Shown here in pieces: positions 1-6,165 of a DNA stretch of 9,117 nt. The position numbers and the translations under genes are program-made. The stretch is from JAUWCW01 sp030609125 [NCBI: Candidatus Rokuibacteriota bacterium]. Its GTDB lineage: Bacteria > JAUVQV01. The notes below the pieces were generated by a model. The model ran no database searches. It was not told where the DNA came from and was given only the letters and a program-made list of their open reading frames with translations. The stretch lies in NCBI GenBank assembly GCA_030609125.1, contig JAUWCW010000059.1, positions 1 through 9,117 of the forward strand. Reading direction: 5' to 3'. Numbering within the stretch: position 1 is the first letter of the stretch; each line of letters begins with the position of its first letter.

Positions 1-982
1 CAATGAAATCGACAACCCCCCACGGCAAGGGGTCCGAAGGCGCCCCCTCCCCGCTCTCCAGGGTGAAGAACGCTCCGGGCTCCACCGCCCTCAGCCCGTC
101 CACGGTCCCCTCGGCGAGCGCACGGACCTCGTCCGGTGTGACTCCGCTGACAACACATTCCGCCTCCCGCGGAATGACGTTGAACTGTGTCCCTCCAGTC
201 AGGGACTGAAGACGCACGCCCCCCCGGCCGCGCAGCTTTTCAAGCAGGCCGGAGGCGGCGGTGACCGCATTGGCCCGCGTATCGTTGATGTCGACTCCGG
301 AGTGCCCCCCCCTCAGGCCGCTCAGGCGCCAGCGGACGACAGGGCCGGAATGAGGGAGCGTCGTCGATTCTCTTGAAAAGCGGGCCGTGACGGCCCGGCC
401 GCCGGCACAGCTGACAATGAAAACACCCTCTTTCTCGCTGTCCAGATTGATGAGGCGGCGGCCCCGCAACATCCCCGCGTCGAGCTTCAAGGCCCCTGTC
501 AGACCCGACTCCTCGTCCACGGTGAAGAGCAGTTCCAGCGGAAGCCTTTCCTCAAGGTCCGCCTCCGCCGCGGCCAGGGCCAGGGCCATGCCGATCCCGT
601 TGTCCGCGCCCAGGGTCGTGCCGGACGCCTCCAGCCATTCTCCCTCGATGCGGAGACGCAGAGGGTCACGGCTGAAGTCGTGCTCGATCCCGGGGTCTTT
701 CTCGCAGACCATGTCCATGTGGGCCTGCAGGATCAATGTTTCCTCCCGGGCAAGGCTCCCGCGGCCCGGGATGCGCATCACCAGGTTCCCCGTCCGGTCC
801 TGCGCCGTCTCCCGGCCCGCCGACCCCGCCACCGCCTTGAGGTGCTCCGCCACTTTCTCCTCACCGCCGGGCGGCCTCGGGATGCCGCTCAGGGCCAGGA
901 AGTGCTTCCAGACACCCCTGGCCTGCGACGACGGAAGCCCACCCAGAATATGCTCGTTCATCTGCGGTTCTTTCTCAGACAT
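1..982 (-). CDS. pepD: Aminoacyl-histidine dipeptidase PepD, M20 family (C-terminus beyond window)
   Basis: Predicted cytosolic zinc dipeptidase that cleaves Xaa-His and other dipeptides. About 327 residues are visible; the family is usually near 480-490, so roughly the last third lies left of the window. The translation carries the M20 metal-site series in order: H88 and D90 in LQAHMDMVCEK, D127 in GADNGIG, the E157-E158 pair in VDEESG and D181 in INLDSE. The HMDMVCEK form is typical of PepD rather than PepT or ArgE. The last zinc-ligand histidine of the family would be in the missing part. After D181 comes the inserted dimerisation/lid region with the GGHSGVDI stretch. No signal peptide is seen. 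The first ATG (982) is used here, but an in-frame ATG at 961 (MNEHILGG) is possible and fits the upstream promoter better. The gene is divergent from the response regulator. Family call is firm; exact substrate is inferred. Confidence 0.88.
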   Translation of the reverse strand, partial: MSEKEPQMNEHILGGLPSSQARGVWKHFLALSGIPRPPGGEEKVAEHLKAVAGSAGRETAQDRTGNLVMRIPGRGSLAREETLILQAHMDMVCEKDPGIEHDFSRDPLRLRIEGEWLEASGTTLGADNGIGMALALAAAEADLEERLPLELLFTVDEESGLTGALKLDAGMLRGRRLINLDSEKEGVFIVSCAGGRAVTARFSRESTTLPHSGPVVRWRLSGLRGGHSGVDINDTRANAVTAASGLLEKLRGRGGVRLQSLTGGTQFNVIPREAECVVSGVTPDEVRALAEGTVDGLRAVEPGAFFTLESGEGAPSDPLPWGVVDFI

Positions 983-994
983 TGTATCCGGCCT

Positions 995-1022
995 ATTGTG
1001 CGCCGGGCCTGCTCGCTGTCAA
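995..1022 (-). promoter_or_regulatory. Candidate sigma70-type promoter for pepD
   Basis: Reading leftward there is a perfect TTGACA (1022-1017), a 16-bp spacer and CACAAT (1000-995), which matches four of six bases of TATAAT. Transcription would start near 988. That gives a leader of only about 6 nt to the ATG at 982, or about 27 nt to the in-frame ATG at 961. Prediction from sequence only. Confidence 0.45.
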
Positions 1023-1075
1023 GGAGAGGGGGGGCACAGGAGTTGCGGGGAACCTCGTCTTTTTGTCTCGTGCAA

Positions 1076-1096
1076 AGGATCATAATGTGAGATCCT
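1076..1096. repeat. Inverted repeat AGGATC-N9-GATCCT upstream of the response regulator
   Basis: Perfect 6-bp arms separated by 9 bases, ending 25 bp before the regulator's start codon. The loop includes a CATAAT that could serve as a weak -10 element, although no good -35 hexamer lies at the right distance. It could be an operator over the promoter of the regulator and MOSC genes, or chance. There is no T-run, so it is not a terminator. Confidence 0.3.
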
Positions 1097-1107
1097 ATTG
1101 CTGCCAC

Positions 1108-1113
1108 GAGGAG
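1108..1113 (+). promoter_or_regulatory. Ribosome binding site that fixes the regulator start
   Basis: GAGGAG sits 8 nt before the ATG at 1122. This favours that ATG over the in-frame TTG at 1098, which lies upstream of this site and so cannot use it. Confidence 0.6.
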
Positions 1114-1121
1114 CGCGGGAG

Positions 1122-1715
1122 ATGAAATTCGAATTCTGCTGGGAGTACAAGAAGTGTGACAAAGCCTGTCCGGTGAGGGAGTCTCGCTCCATCTTCTGCT
1201 GGCGCATCGCCCAGAAGGAGAGCCTGTGTCATCCCGACGTCTGCCGTCAGTGCGGCTACCGGCGCAACTGGTTCAGCCACACGTACAGCCTCCAGGAGTT
1301 CATCAGGGAGCACGACAAGGAGCGGGGGCGCCCGAAAGCGCCGAGGATTCTCGCCATCGACGATGAGCCGAACTTCCTCTTCGCCCTGGAGGAGACGATC
1401 CTGGGCCGCGGGTACAACTGCCTGACCGCCGTTGACGGTGAGGAAGGGCTCTTTTTCGCCCAGGAGACCATGCCGGACCTGATCGTCACCGACGTTCTCA
1501 TGCCGAAGATCCACGGCTACGACCTCTGCCGGGCCCTCAGGGCGGACCCGAGAACGGTTCGCACACCCATTGTCATCGTTTCAGTCCGGGCCGCCCAGAA
1601 AGACATCGAAGAGGGCCTCGCCGCGGGGGCTTCGGCCTATCTGGTCAAACCCCTGCGGCCCGACCAGCTGCAGAAGAGCATCGCCGATCTTCTTCCCCTG
1701 GAAAAACACGAATGA
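1122..1715 (+). CDS. Two-CW cysteine-rich domain fused to a response-regulator receiver domain
   Basis: A 197-residue soluble protein in two parts. Residues 1-50 are cysteine-rich: C6 in FCWEYKKC, C12, C16, C26 in FCWRIA, then C36, C41 and C44. The paired CW motifs match the small 'two-CW' domain common in Desulfobacterota; its function is not established, though metal or redox binding is plausible. Residues 75-192 form a CheY-like receiver with the acidic pair D80-D81, phospho-acceptor D124 in VTDVLMP, S154 in the switch position and K176 in LVKP. All key residues are intact. There is no DNA-binding or enzymatic output domain, so output must come from the receiver, the cysteine domain or a partner. 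No histidine kinase is adjacent; the nearest lies convergent about 1 kb beyond its end. Only 4 bp separate its stop from a possible GTG start of the MOSC gene, which suggests cotranscription. Confidence 0.88.
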   Translation: MKFEFCWEYKKCDKACPVRESRSIFCWRIAQKESLCHPDVCRQCGYRRNWFSHTYSLQEFIREHDKERGRPKAPRILAIDDEPNFLFALEETILGRGYNCLTAVDGEEGLFFAQETMPDLIVTDVLMPKIHGYDLCRALRADPRTVRTPIVIVSVRAAQKDIEEGLAAGASAYLVKPLRPDQLQKSIADLLPLEKHE

Positions 1716-1719
1716 CCGT

Positions 1720-2466
1720 GTGAATACGGTGGAGCCTGGCTCGGTCCGATCCTGGAAGCTCTGTCGCGAAACCGTCCAAACCCAAGATTCACCCAATCAG
1801 TGGATTGACAAGGCGAGAGAATTCACCATTGAATCGCTGAACATAGGTCTGCCCGCGAAGGAGCTTTTCCACGGCCGGGAAGTTACAACGGCGATCTGCA
1901 GGAAACCGGTTCAGGGCCCGCTGAATCTCGGCAGGCTGGGCTTCGAGGGTGACGGCGTTGCCGACCTGAAACACCACGGGGGCTCGGACAAGGCCGTATG
2001 TGTCTACAGTGTGGAACATTATCCCTTCTGGGAGAAGGCTCTTGGAGTCACCCTGCCCCCGGCGCCCTTCGGCGAAAACCTCTCTGTGTCGGGCCTTCAT
2101 GAAGACGACGTCTGCGTCGGCGACATCTTTCAGCTGGGAACGGCCGAGGTGCAGGTAAGCCAGCCCCGGCAGCCCTGCCGAACACTCGCAGCACGGTACG
2201 GCCGGAACGACATGACAAAGCTGGTCGTCAATTCGGGCCGTACCGGATTCTACCTGAAGGTGCTGAAAGAGGGGGCCGTGCAGAGGGGCGACAGGCTGGT
2301 TCTCAGGGAGAGGGATCCGAGGAGAGTGCCCATCTCCTTCGCCAACCGCATTTTCCATCACGACAGGGATAACCGCAGCGGCATCGACAGGGTCCTCGCG
2401 GTGCCGGCCCTTTCCGAATCGTGGCGGAAGTCTTTTCGGAAGCTGCAGTCCACGACTCATCCATGA
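1720..2466 (+). CDS. MOSC-domain protein, YiiM-like, with C-terminal 3-alpha domain
   Basis: Relative of the E. coli molybdoenzyme YiiM, which uses molybdenum cofactor to reduce N-hydroxylated bases; MOSC domains bind the cofactor through a cysteine. Visible family motifs in order are SLNIGLP, the GREVTTAI strand, LGFEGDGVADL, KHHGGSDKAV, PFGENLSVSGL, the QPRQPCRTL segment with the predicted cofactor cysteine, and a C-terminal helical region ending in LSESWRKSF that matches the 3-alpha domain of YiiM-like proteins. No signal peptide or membrane segment is seen. Starting from GTG 1720 gives 248 residues. The first ~36 look unlike the family and may not be translated: the conserved part begins at 1828, which would give 213 residues. 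There is no ATG near there. The GTG at 1729 and a non-standard ATT at 1828, preceded by a purine-rich stretch, are alternatives. Product family is firm; start is weak. It probably shares a transcript with the upstream regulator. Confidence 0.87.
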   Translation: MNTVEPGSVRSWKLCRETVQTQDSPNQWIDKAREFTIESLNIGLPAKELFHGREVTTAICRKPVQGPLNLGRLGFEGDGVADLKHHGGSDKAVCVYSVEHYPFWEKALGVTLPPAPFGENLSVSGLHEDDVCVGDIFQLGTAEVQVSQPRQPCRTLAARYGRNDMTKLVVNSGRTGFYLKVLKEGAVQRGDRLVLRERDPRRVPISFANRIFHHDRDNRSGIDRVLAVPALSESWRKSFRKLQSTTHP

Positions 2467-2507
2467 GCATCGGCCGGCTGATCAAAGCCGCGGATGAAGC
2501 TCTCTGA
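2463..2507 (+). pseudogene. 14-codon ORF resembling a GGDEF C-terminal fragment
   Basis: An ATG overlapping the MOSC stop codon (ATGA) opens a frame of 14 codons, MSIGRLIKAADEAL. The second half resembles the conserved end of GGDEF diguanylate cyclase domains (LIKxADxALYxAK), and SIG resembles the preceding strand, but the ~20 residues normally between them are missing and a stop follows at once. It could be a degraded remnant of a cyclase gene, a tiny coupled ORF or pure coincidence. Too short to decide. Confidence 0.12.
2475..2490 (+). other. Small hairpin after the MOSC gene
   Basis: CGGCT and AGCCG flank a 6-base loop, 8 bp after the MOSC stop. The stem is only 5 bp and no T-run follows, so it is at best a weak terminator or mRNA end structure. 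Confidence 0.15.
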
Positions 2508-2733
2508 CACCTCTTTTCGCACAGGGCACCGCTCGAGTATCGGACGTCGGCCTCCAAATCTGGAGATGACTGCCGGTCCGATGTCGAAGGCGCCCCTGAA
2601 CGTCCTTTGGCAATGATCCCCCCCGGGCGGTGACGGATGTAGATTCGGCGGGGATTGGTGCGCCTGGTTTCGCGGCTTTTCGGGAGGCGACCGGCACGTT
2701 ATACGAAAAGGAAGCTGCTGTTGCCGTCTCGCA
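2508..2733. other. Convergent intergenic region, no supported gene
   Basis: Spacer between the ends of the rightward MOSC gene and the leftward kinase gene. Short open frames on both strands lack a ribosome binding site and family-like sequence. No hairpin with a T-run is visible for either gene, and nothing resembles a tRNA. Confidence 0.5.
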
Positions 2734-4509
2734 TCAGCACATGGGCAACGTCACCTCGACGGCGCTCCCCAGGCCGATCCCCTTTGACTCCACCCGGATG
2801 CTTCCGCCCAGGTCCCCGACGATGCGCTTGCATATGGTCAGGCCGACACCGCTGCCCTCGGCCGATGCCGTGGCCTGAAAGAAGCGGGAGAAGATTCTCT
2901 CCTGGACCTCCCGGCTCATGCCGATGCCGTTGTCCTCGATCTTCACAATGACGTTTTCATTCTGCGTCCGGGCTGAAATGGAAATTTTCGGCAACCCTTC
3001 ACGGCGCTGGAATTTTATGGCGTTGCTGAGGAGGTTCGAGAGCACGTGCCAAAGCATTTCGATGTCGCTGGACATGGAGATTTCCGGCATAGTCGCGGAA
3101 ACGGCGATGCCGCCGGTCTCGATGCTATCGGCATAGTCCTCCAGCACTTTCTCCACCAGCTTGTCGAGTCGGAACGGTTCCCTGCTGTACTGACGGCCTC
3201 CGGACTCGAGGCGGGCAAGGCTGAGAAGATTGCGAATGACGCTCTCCTGGCGCCGGACACTTTCCTGCATGACGGAAAAGGCCCTCCGCTCAACTTCGGT
3301 GGTGCGGCTGTTCCCCAGCAGGGGACGAAGAATTTCCAGCTGCATGGCGTGCTTGGCTACCGGCGTCTTCAGCTCGTGAGAGACGTCGCGGAGAAGCGCG
3401 TCCTTCATCCGGTCGATCTTTCTCAGTTCCTCGTTCTGCCGCTCCAGGGAGTCCCTGGCCCTCTGCAGGACCTCTTCGGCTTCTTTTCGCTTCGTGATGT
3501 CCCGTTCGATGGAGATGATGTACGACCTGCCCTTGACGGACACCAACTGCCCGGACACTTCGAGAGGGAATGTCGACTTGTCCTTGCGGACGTGATATAC
3601 CTCGAAAGACAACCTCTCCCCGGACATCAGGGCCCTGGCCCTTTCCTTGATCTTCGCCCTGTTCGGAGTGTCGTCCAGCGAGGAGATCGGCATGCCTACC
3701 ATCTCCTCCTGGCTGTACCCGTGCATTCGGCACGCCGACTCGTTCGCCTCGACTATTACAGGACCGCCGGTCGCCGATGGGTCGAGCAGAAGCACACCGT
3801 CCGCCGCGCTGGCGACGATGCCGCGGTATCGCTCCTCGCTTTCCTTCAGGTGCTCTTCCGCCCTGATGCGGTCTCCGATTTCCTGCTCAAGGTCTTCGTT
3901 CGCGTGGTTCAAGTCGGCTGTGCGGGTCTGTACGCGCTCCTCGAGGGTGAGGTTGAGGGTGTGCACCTCGTCGAAGAGCTTCTGCATGGGGATGATCGCC
4001 GTGCGGCGGAGCGTGATCCACAACACCATCCCCATGGCCACGGTGAACACGGCGAAGGAAAGAATGTTCCTCCGGATCACTTTTTCCGACTCGTGCGCAA
4101 AGATGTCGAAGTTCTCCGTGAGCTGCAGGGTGGCAAGGACCCGGCCGTCGTGGCGGATCTGCCTTGTCACCATCACGGGATTTGGATAGGGTCTGGAGGC
4201 TTCGCGGCTGAACTCCGAAAAGACGAAGCCGTTCGGCGCCACCGCCTTGATGTCCAGCACCCTGGCATTCTCATCCCCCCAGTAAGTGACGGTCTCCCTG
4301 ATAGTGGAATAGTCGTGGCGGATCATGGCCTCGCGAATGAGGCTTCCGAGCATATCCAGGTACCGCGCGGCGTCCTCGGCCGCAATCTCGAGAATTTCCC
4401 CCCGGAGCTGCACCAGCGGGATGACGGCGGCAATAGCGAGAAAGACGACCAGGACGAGGACGAAGGAATAAAGGGCCCGGAACTGCCGAATACCGGAGGT
4501 CTTTTTCAT
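2734..4509 (-). CDS. Membrane-bound PAS sensor histidine kinase
   Basis: A 591-residue inner-membrane kinase. Predicted order: membrane segment at about 14-34, a periplasmic sensor of about 110 residues, a second membrane segment at about 148-167, a charged coiled coil (about 175-225), a PAS domain (about 222-340, starting SEERYRGIV and ending at the PAC-like RDITKRKEAEE), a second coiled coil, then the kinase core. The phospho-acceptor is H378 in DVSHELKTP. The ATP-binding domain has an N-box (SNLLSNAIKF, N492-N496), D526 in IEDNGIGM, the FSRFFQ box and GSGVGLTI. All motifs for activity are present. There is no clear HAMP domain and no attached receiver, so an unlinked response regulator is needed. 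The ATG overlaps the stop of the upstream binding-protein gene by four bases, implying translational coupling. The periplasmic part most likely senses the ligand state of that binding protein; this is inferred from gene order. Confidence 0.93.
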   Translation of the reverse strand: MKKTSGIRQFRALYSFVLVLVVFLAIAAVIPLVQLRGEILEIAAEDAARYLDMLGSLIREAMIRHDYSTIRETVTYWGDENARVLDIKAVAPNGFVFSEFSREASRPYPNPVMVTRQIRHDGRVLATLQLTENFDIFAHESEKVIRRNILSFAVFTVAMGMVLWITLRRTAIIPMQKLFDEVHTLNLTLEERVQTRTADLNHANEDLEQEIGDRIRAEEHLKESEERYRGIVASAADGVLLLDPSATGGPVIVEANESACRMHGYSQEEMVGMPISSLDDTPNRAKIKERARALMSGERLSFEVYHVRKDKSTFPLEVSGQLVSVKGRSYIISIERDITKRKEAEEVLQRARDSLERQNEELRKIDRMKDALLRDVSHELKTPVAKHAMQLEILRPLLGNSRTTEVERRAFSVMQESVRRQESVIRNLLSLARLESGGRQYSREPFRLDKLVEKVLEDYADSIETGGIAVSATMPEISMSSDIEMLWHVLSNLLSNAIKFQRREGLPKISISARTQNENVIVKIEDNGIGMSREVQERIFSRFFQATASAEGSGVGLTICKRIVGDLGGSIRVESKGIGLGSAVEVTLPMC

Positions 4510-5369
4510 GGCGTGATTTCGACCCGGTCAGATTCATTGAGTATTCTCCGCAGGAGATCATAGTCCCTGTCGTCGACAGGGACGAGGTTCGTTCCCGAAT
4601 CCTTTATGGACCTGAGGGCCCGCAGGCCCTCGGGTTTCCTGACGATGCCCAGGAGAGAGGCTCGCAGCGCCTCGACCGTCTCCGGGGACTGGCGGGAGGA
4701 GGCGACGAAGAGGTGTTCCGGGATCGGGGGCGTCATGGCGAGAGCCCGCGCCCCCTTCTGGGAGAACTTCTGAAAAGTCTCCTCCTTGACGGCGCCGGCA
4801 TCAAACTCTCCGATGAGCACCGCAAGGGCGACGTTGTCGTGATTTTTCAGGAAACTGTAGCCGGCCAGCCTGTCAATGCCCACTCCCGCCTGCTTCATGA
4901 CATGATGGGGCACGATGAATCCCATGGTCGAAGAGGGGCCGACAAACGCGAAGCGCTTCCCGGCCAGCTCTCCGAGCTCCCGGATCGGGCTGTCTTCCCG
5001 GACGAAAATCGCACCCTGGAAAGAGGGCTCCCCATCCACCTCCAGCTTGGCCAGGAGGGGCACCTCCCCGTGCTTCTCAACGAGACGAACATAGGAAACC
5101 GGACCCATGTAGGCTATGTCGTATGCTCCCGCAGCGACACTCTCGATGTGGGCCTCGTAGTCGCGGGAAATCTCGAGATGAACGGGACGGCCGACTTCGC
5201 GGCTCAGGTAGCCGGCGACGGGGCCGAATTTCTGCACCAACTTCGTGGACGGCAGAAAGGGGTGAACTCCGAGAATCAGGGCTTTACCGGCGACAGCCGT
5301 GGAGGGGCGGAGAATCGCCAGTGTCAGGACGGCTGTCAGGAGCAGCCCGCCAAGCTTCGGTCTTCTCAC
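4506..5369 (-). CDS. Exported PhnD-like periplasmic substrate-binding protein, likely co-sensor for the kinase
   Basis: From a GTG at 5369 this encodes 287 residues with a classic signal peptide: MRRPK, then hydrophobic LGGLLLTAVLTLAIL, and likely cleavage after TAVA near residue 27. The mature part follows the phosphate/phosphonate-binding PhnD family: GVHPFLPSTKL at the start of the first lobe, AAGAYDIAYMGPVSYV, then SFQGAIFVREDSPI, GKRFAFVGPSSTMGF as the ligand-loop equivalent, SFLKNHDNVALAV and EFDAGAVKEE. PhnD proteins bind phosphonates or phosphite for ABC import, but no permease or ATPase gene is nearby; instead the gene overlaps a histidine kinase by ATGA. It is therefore more likely a sensory binding protein. 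The open frame extends upstream to 5495, but the chosen GTG has GAGG 6 nt before it and places the signal peptide at the N-terminus. An in-frame GTG at 5381 is the alternative. Family confident; ligand unknown. Confidence 0.88.
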   Translation of the reverse strand: MRRPKLGGLLLTAVLTLAILRPSTAVAGKALILGVHPFLPSTKLVQKFGPVAGYLSREVGRPVHLEISRDYEAHIESVAAGAYDIAYMGPVSYVRLVEKHGEVPLLAKLEVDGEPSFQGAIFVREDSPIRELGELAGKRFAFVGPSSTMGFIVPHHVMKQAGVGIDRLAGYSFLKNHDNVALAVLIGEFDAGAVKEETFQKFSQKGARALAMTPPIPEHLFVASSRQSPETVEALRASLLGIVRKPEGLRALRSIKDSGTNLVPVDDRDYDLLRRILNESDRVEITP

Positions 5370-5375
5370 GTTGCA

Positions 5376-5390
5376 CCTCACTGCATTATA
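5376..5390 (-). promoter_or_regulatory. Possible -10 element and Shine-Dalgarno site of the binding-protein/kinase operon
   Basis: Leftward, a perfect TATAAT (5390-5385) is followed by GAGG (5379-5376), 6 nt before the GTG at 5369. The Shine-Dalgarno site supports that start. As a promoter the TATAAT is doubtful: the hexamer 17 bp upstream, CGGCAG, is a poor -35, and the leader would be only about 10 nt. Confidence 0.35.
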
Positions 5391-5599
5391 AACCAACTCA
5401 AACCGCTCTGCCGCGGCCTGCCCGATACCGGCTCCCGGACAGCTCCGGCGGGCATTCGCACCGGGACGCATGGAGTGCGTTACAGGCCGACCCATCTTTC
5501 ACAACACCTTGATATTCGCCGAAGGAGGGAATGCACCGCTCCCCTGCCCTTTCAGACAGCGGAGCTGACAACCAGGAAAAGGGACGGGGGGCGAGACGG

Positions 5600-6052
5600 T
5601 CAGGTCTTGACCACGAGCACCGAGCAGGGAGCCTCGTTGATGACCTTGGCCGTGACGCTTCCCATGAAGAACTTCTTGAGGCCCTTCTTCACGCCGTGCT
5701 TACCCATGACTATCATGTCCGCGCCGACCTTCGTGGCCTCTTCGATGACGAACTGGGCCGGGTCCTCGCCGGTGTGGACCACCGTCTCGCAGTTCAGCCC
5801 CTTTTTCGTCGCCGCCGCCTTCACCCCCTCAAGGATTTCTCTGGCCCTGGCGGAAGCCTTTTCCACGAGTTGGGGCGCCAGGGAAGCATATTCCGGATTG
5901 GCCTCAACGACGGAGAGAGCGTAGATTTTCGTGGAACAGGCACTGGCAAGATTGAAGGCCTGACTCATGGCGGCCATGCTGTACTCTGAGCCGTCAGTGG
6001 CAAAAAGCAGGGTCTTTAAAGTAGTTATCGGACACACATTGTATTTCACCAT
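5600..6052 (-). CDS. Universal stress protein, UspA family, ATP-binding type
   Basis: A 150-residue cytosolic protein covering a single Usp domain, a normal length for the family. It opens with the first beta strand TLLFATDGSEYS (D20 is the usual nucleotide-contacting aspartate) and ends in the conserved strand CSVLVVKT. The nucleotide loop is clear: GKHG at 117-120, followed by G131-S132, matching the G-x2-G-x9-G-S/T signature of ATP-binding Usp proteins. Such proteins aid survival under starvation and other stress, often through protein contacts; the specific role here is unknown. The open frame reaches upstream to 6112, but the ATG at 6052 has GGGGAGG 8 nt ahead of it (6067-6061) and matches the family start. 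It is divergent from the adenylate cyclase, and the leader contains strong inverted repeats. Confidence 0.93.
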   Translation of the reverse strand: MVKYNVCPITTLKTLLFATDGSEYSMAAMSQAFNLASACSTKIYALSVVEANPEYASLAPQLVEKASARAREILEGVKAAATKKGLNCETVVHTGEDPAQFVIEEATKVGADMIVMGKHGVKKGLKKFFMGSVTAKVINEAPCSVLVVKT

Positions 6053-6081
6053 GTTCCTGACCTCCCCATCCCTTTTTTGAT

Positions 6082-6144
6082 AGCCGCGGCTTTTTGCGGT
6101 CTCCCGGCGCACCGCCTTCTGCCGGGAGGACTCCCGGATCCGGG
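6082..6144. repeat. Cluster of inverted repeats in the usp leader
   Basis: The main element is CTCCCGGC (6101-6108) and GCCGGGAG (6121-6128), a perfect 8-bp stem with a 12-base loop. A competing 5-bp stem, GCGGT (6096-6100) with ACCGC (6111-6115), would exclude it. On either side lie the palindromes AGCCGCGGCT (6082-6091) and CCCGGATCCGGG (6133-6144). If usp is transcribed from the predicted promoter, all are in its 5' leader, about 30-90 nt before the start codon. No T-run follows the main stem in the usp direction, so it is not a standard terminator; it may be a leader structure or protein-binding site. Confidence 0.45.
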
Positions 6145-6165
6145 GGGCGCATGCGGCGTGTGATC

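Noticed and set aside
387-1085. Open frame of 232 codons on the + strand over the pepD region
   Set aside because: Antisense shadow of the M20 peptidase, rich in Ser, Arg and Pro, with no domain-like pattern.
1732-1742. GAGCC-T-GGCTC palindrome after the response regulator as a terminator
   Set aside because: The single-base loop cannot form as drawn, and no T-run follows.
1789-2460. 223-codon open frame antisense to the MOSC gene
   Set aside because: The + strand frame shows clear MOSC and 3-alpha motifs; the antisense frame shows none.
2482-2697. 71-codon leftward open frame in the convergent gap
   Set aside because: No ribosome binding site, no domain-like features and biased Arg/Pro/Ala composition; probably chance.
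3046-4563. Open frame of 505 codons on the + strand opposite the kinase gene
   Set aside because: It lies antisense to a kinase with every catalytic motif intact and has no family-like sequence of its own. Long antisense frames are expected in G+C-rich genes.
5370-5495. N-terminal extension of the binding protein up to an ATG at 5495
   Set aside because: It would place about 42 hydrophilic residues before a well-formed signal peptide; the GTG at 5369 with a spaced GAGG is a better start.
5535-5575. Inverted repeat CCGCT/AGCGG after the usp gene as its terminator
   Set aside because: The arms are 5 bp with a long loop of about 17 bases and no T-run in the usp direction; too weak to call.
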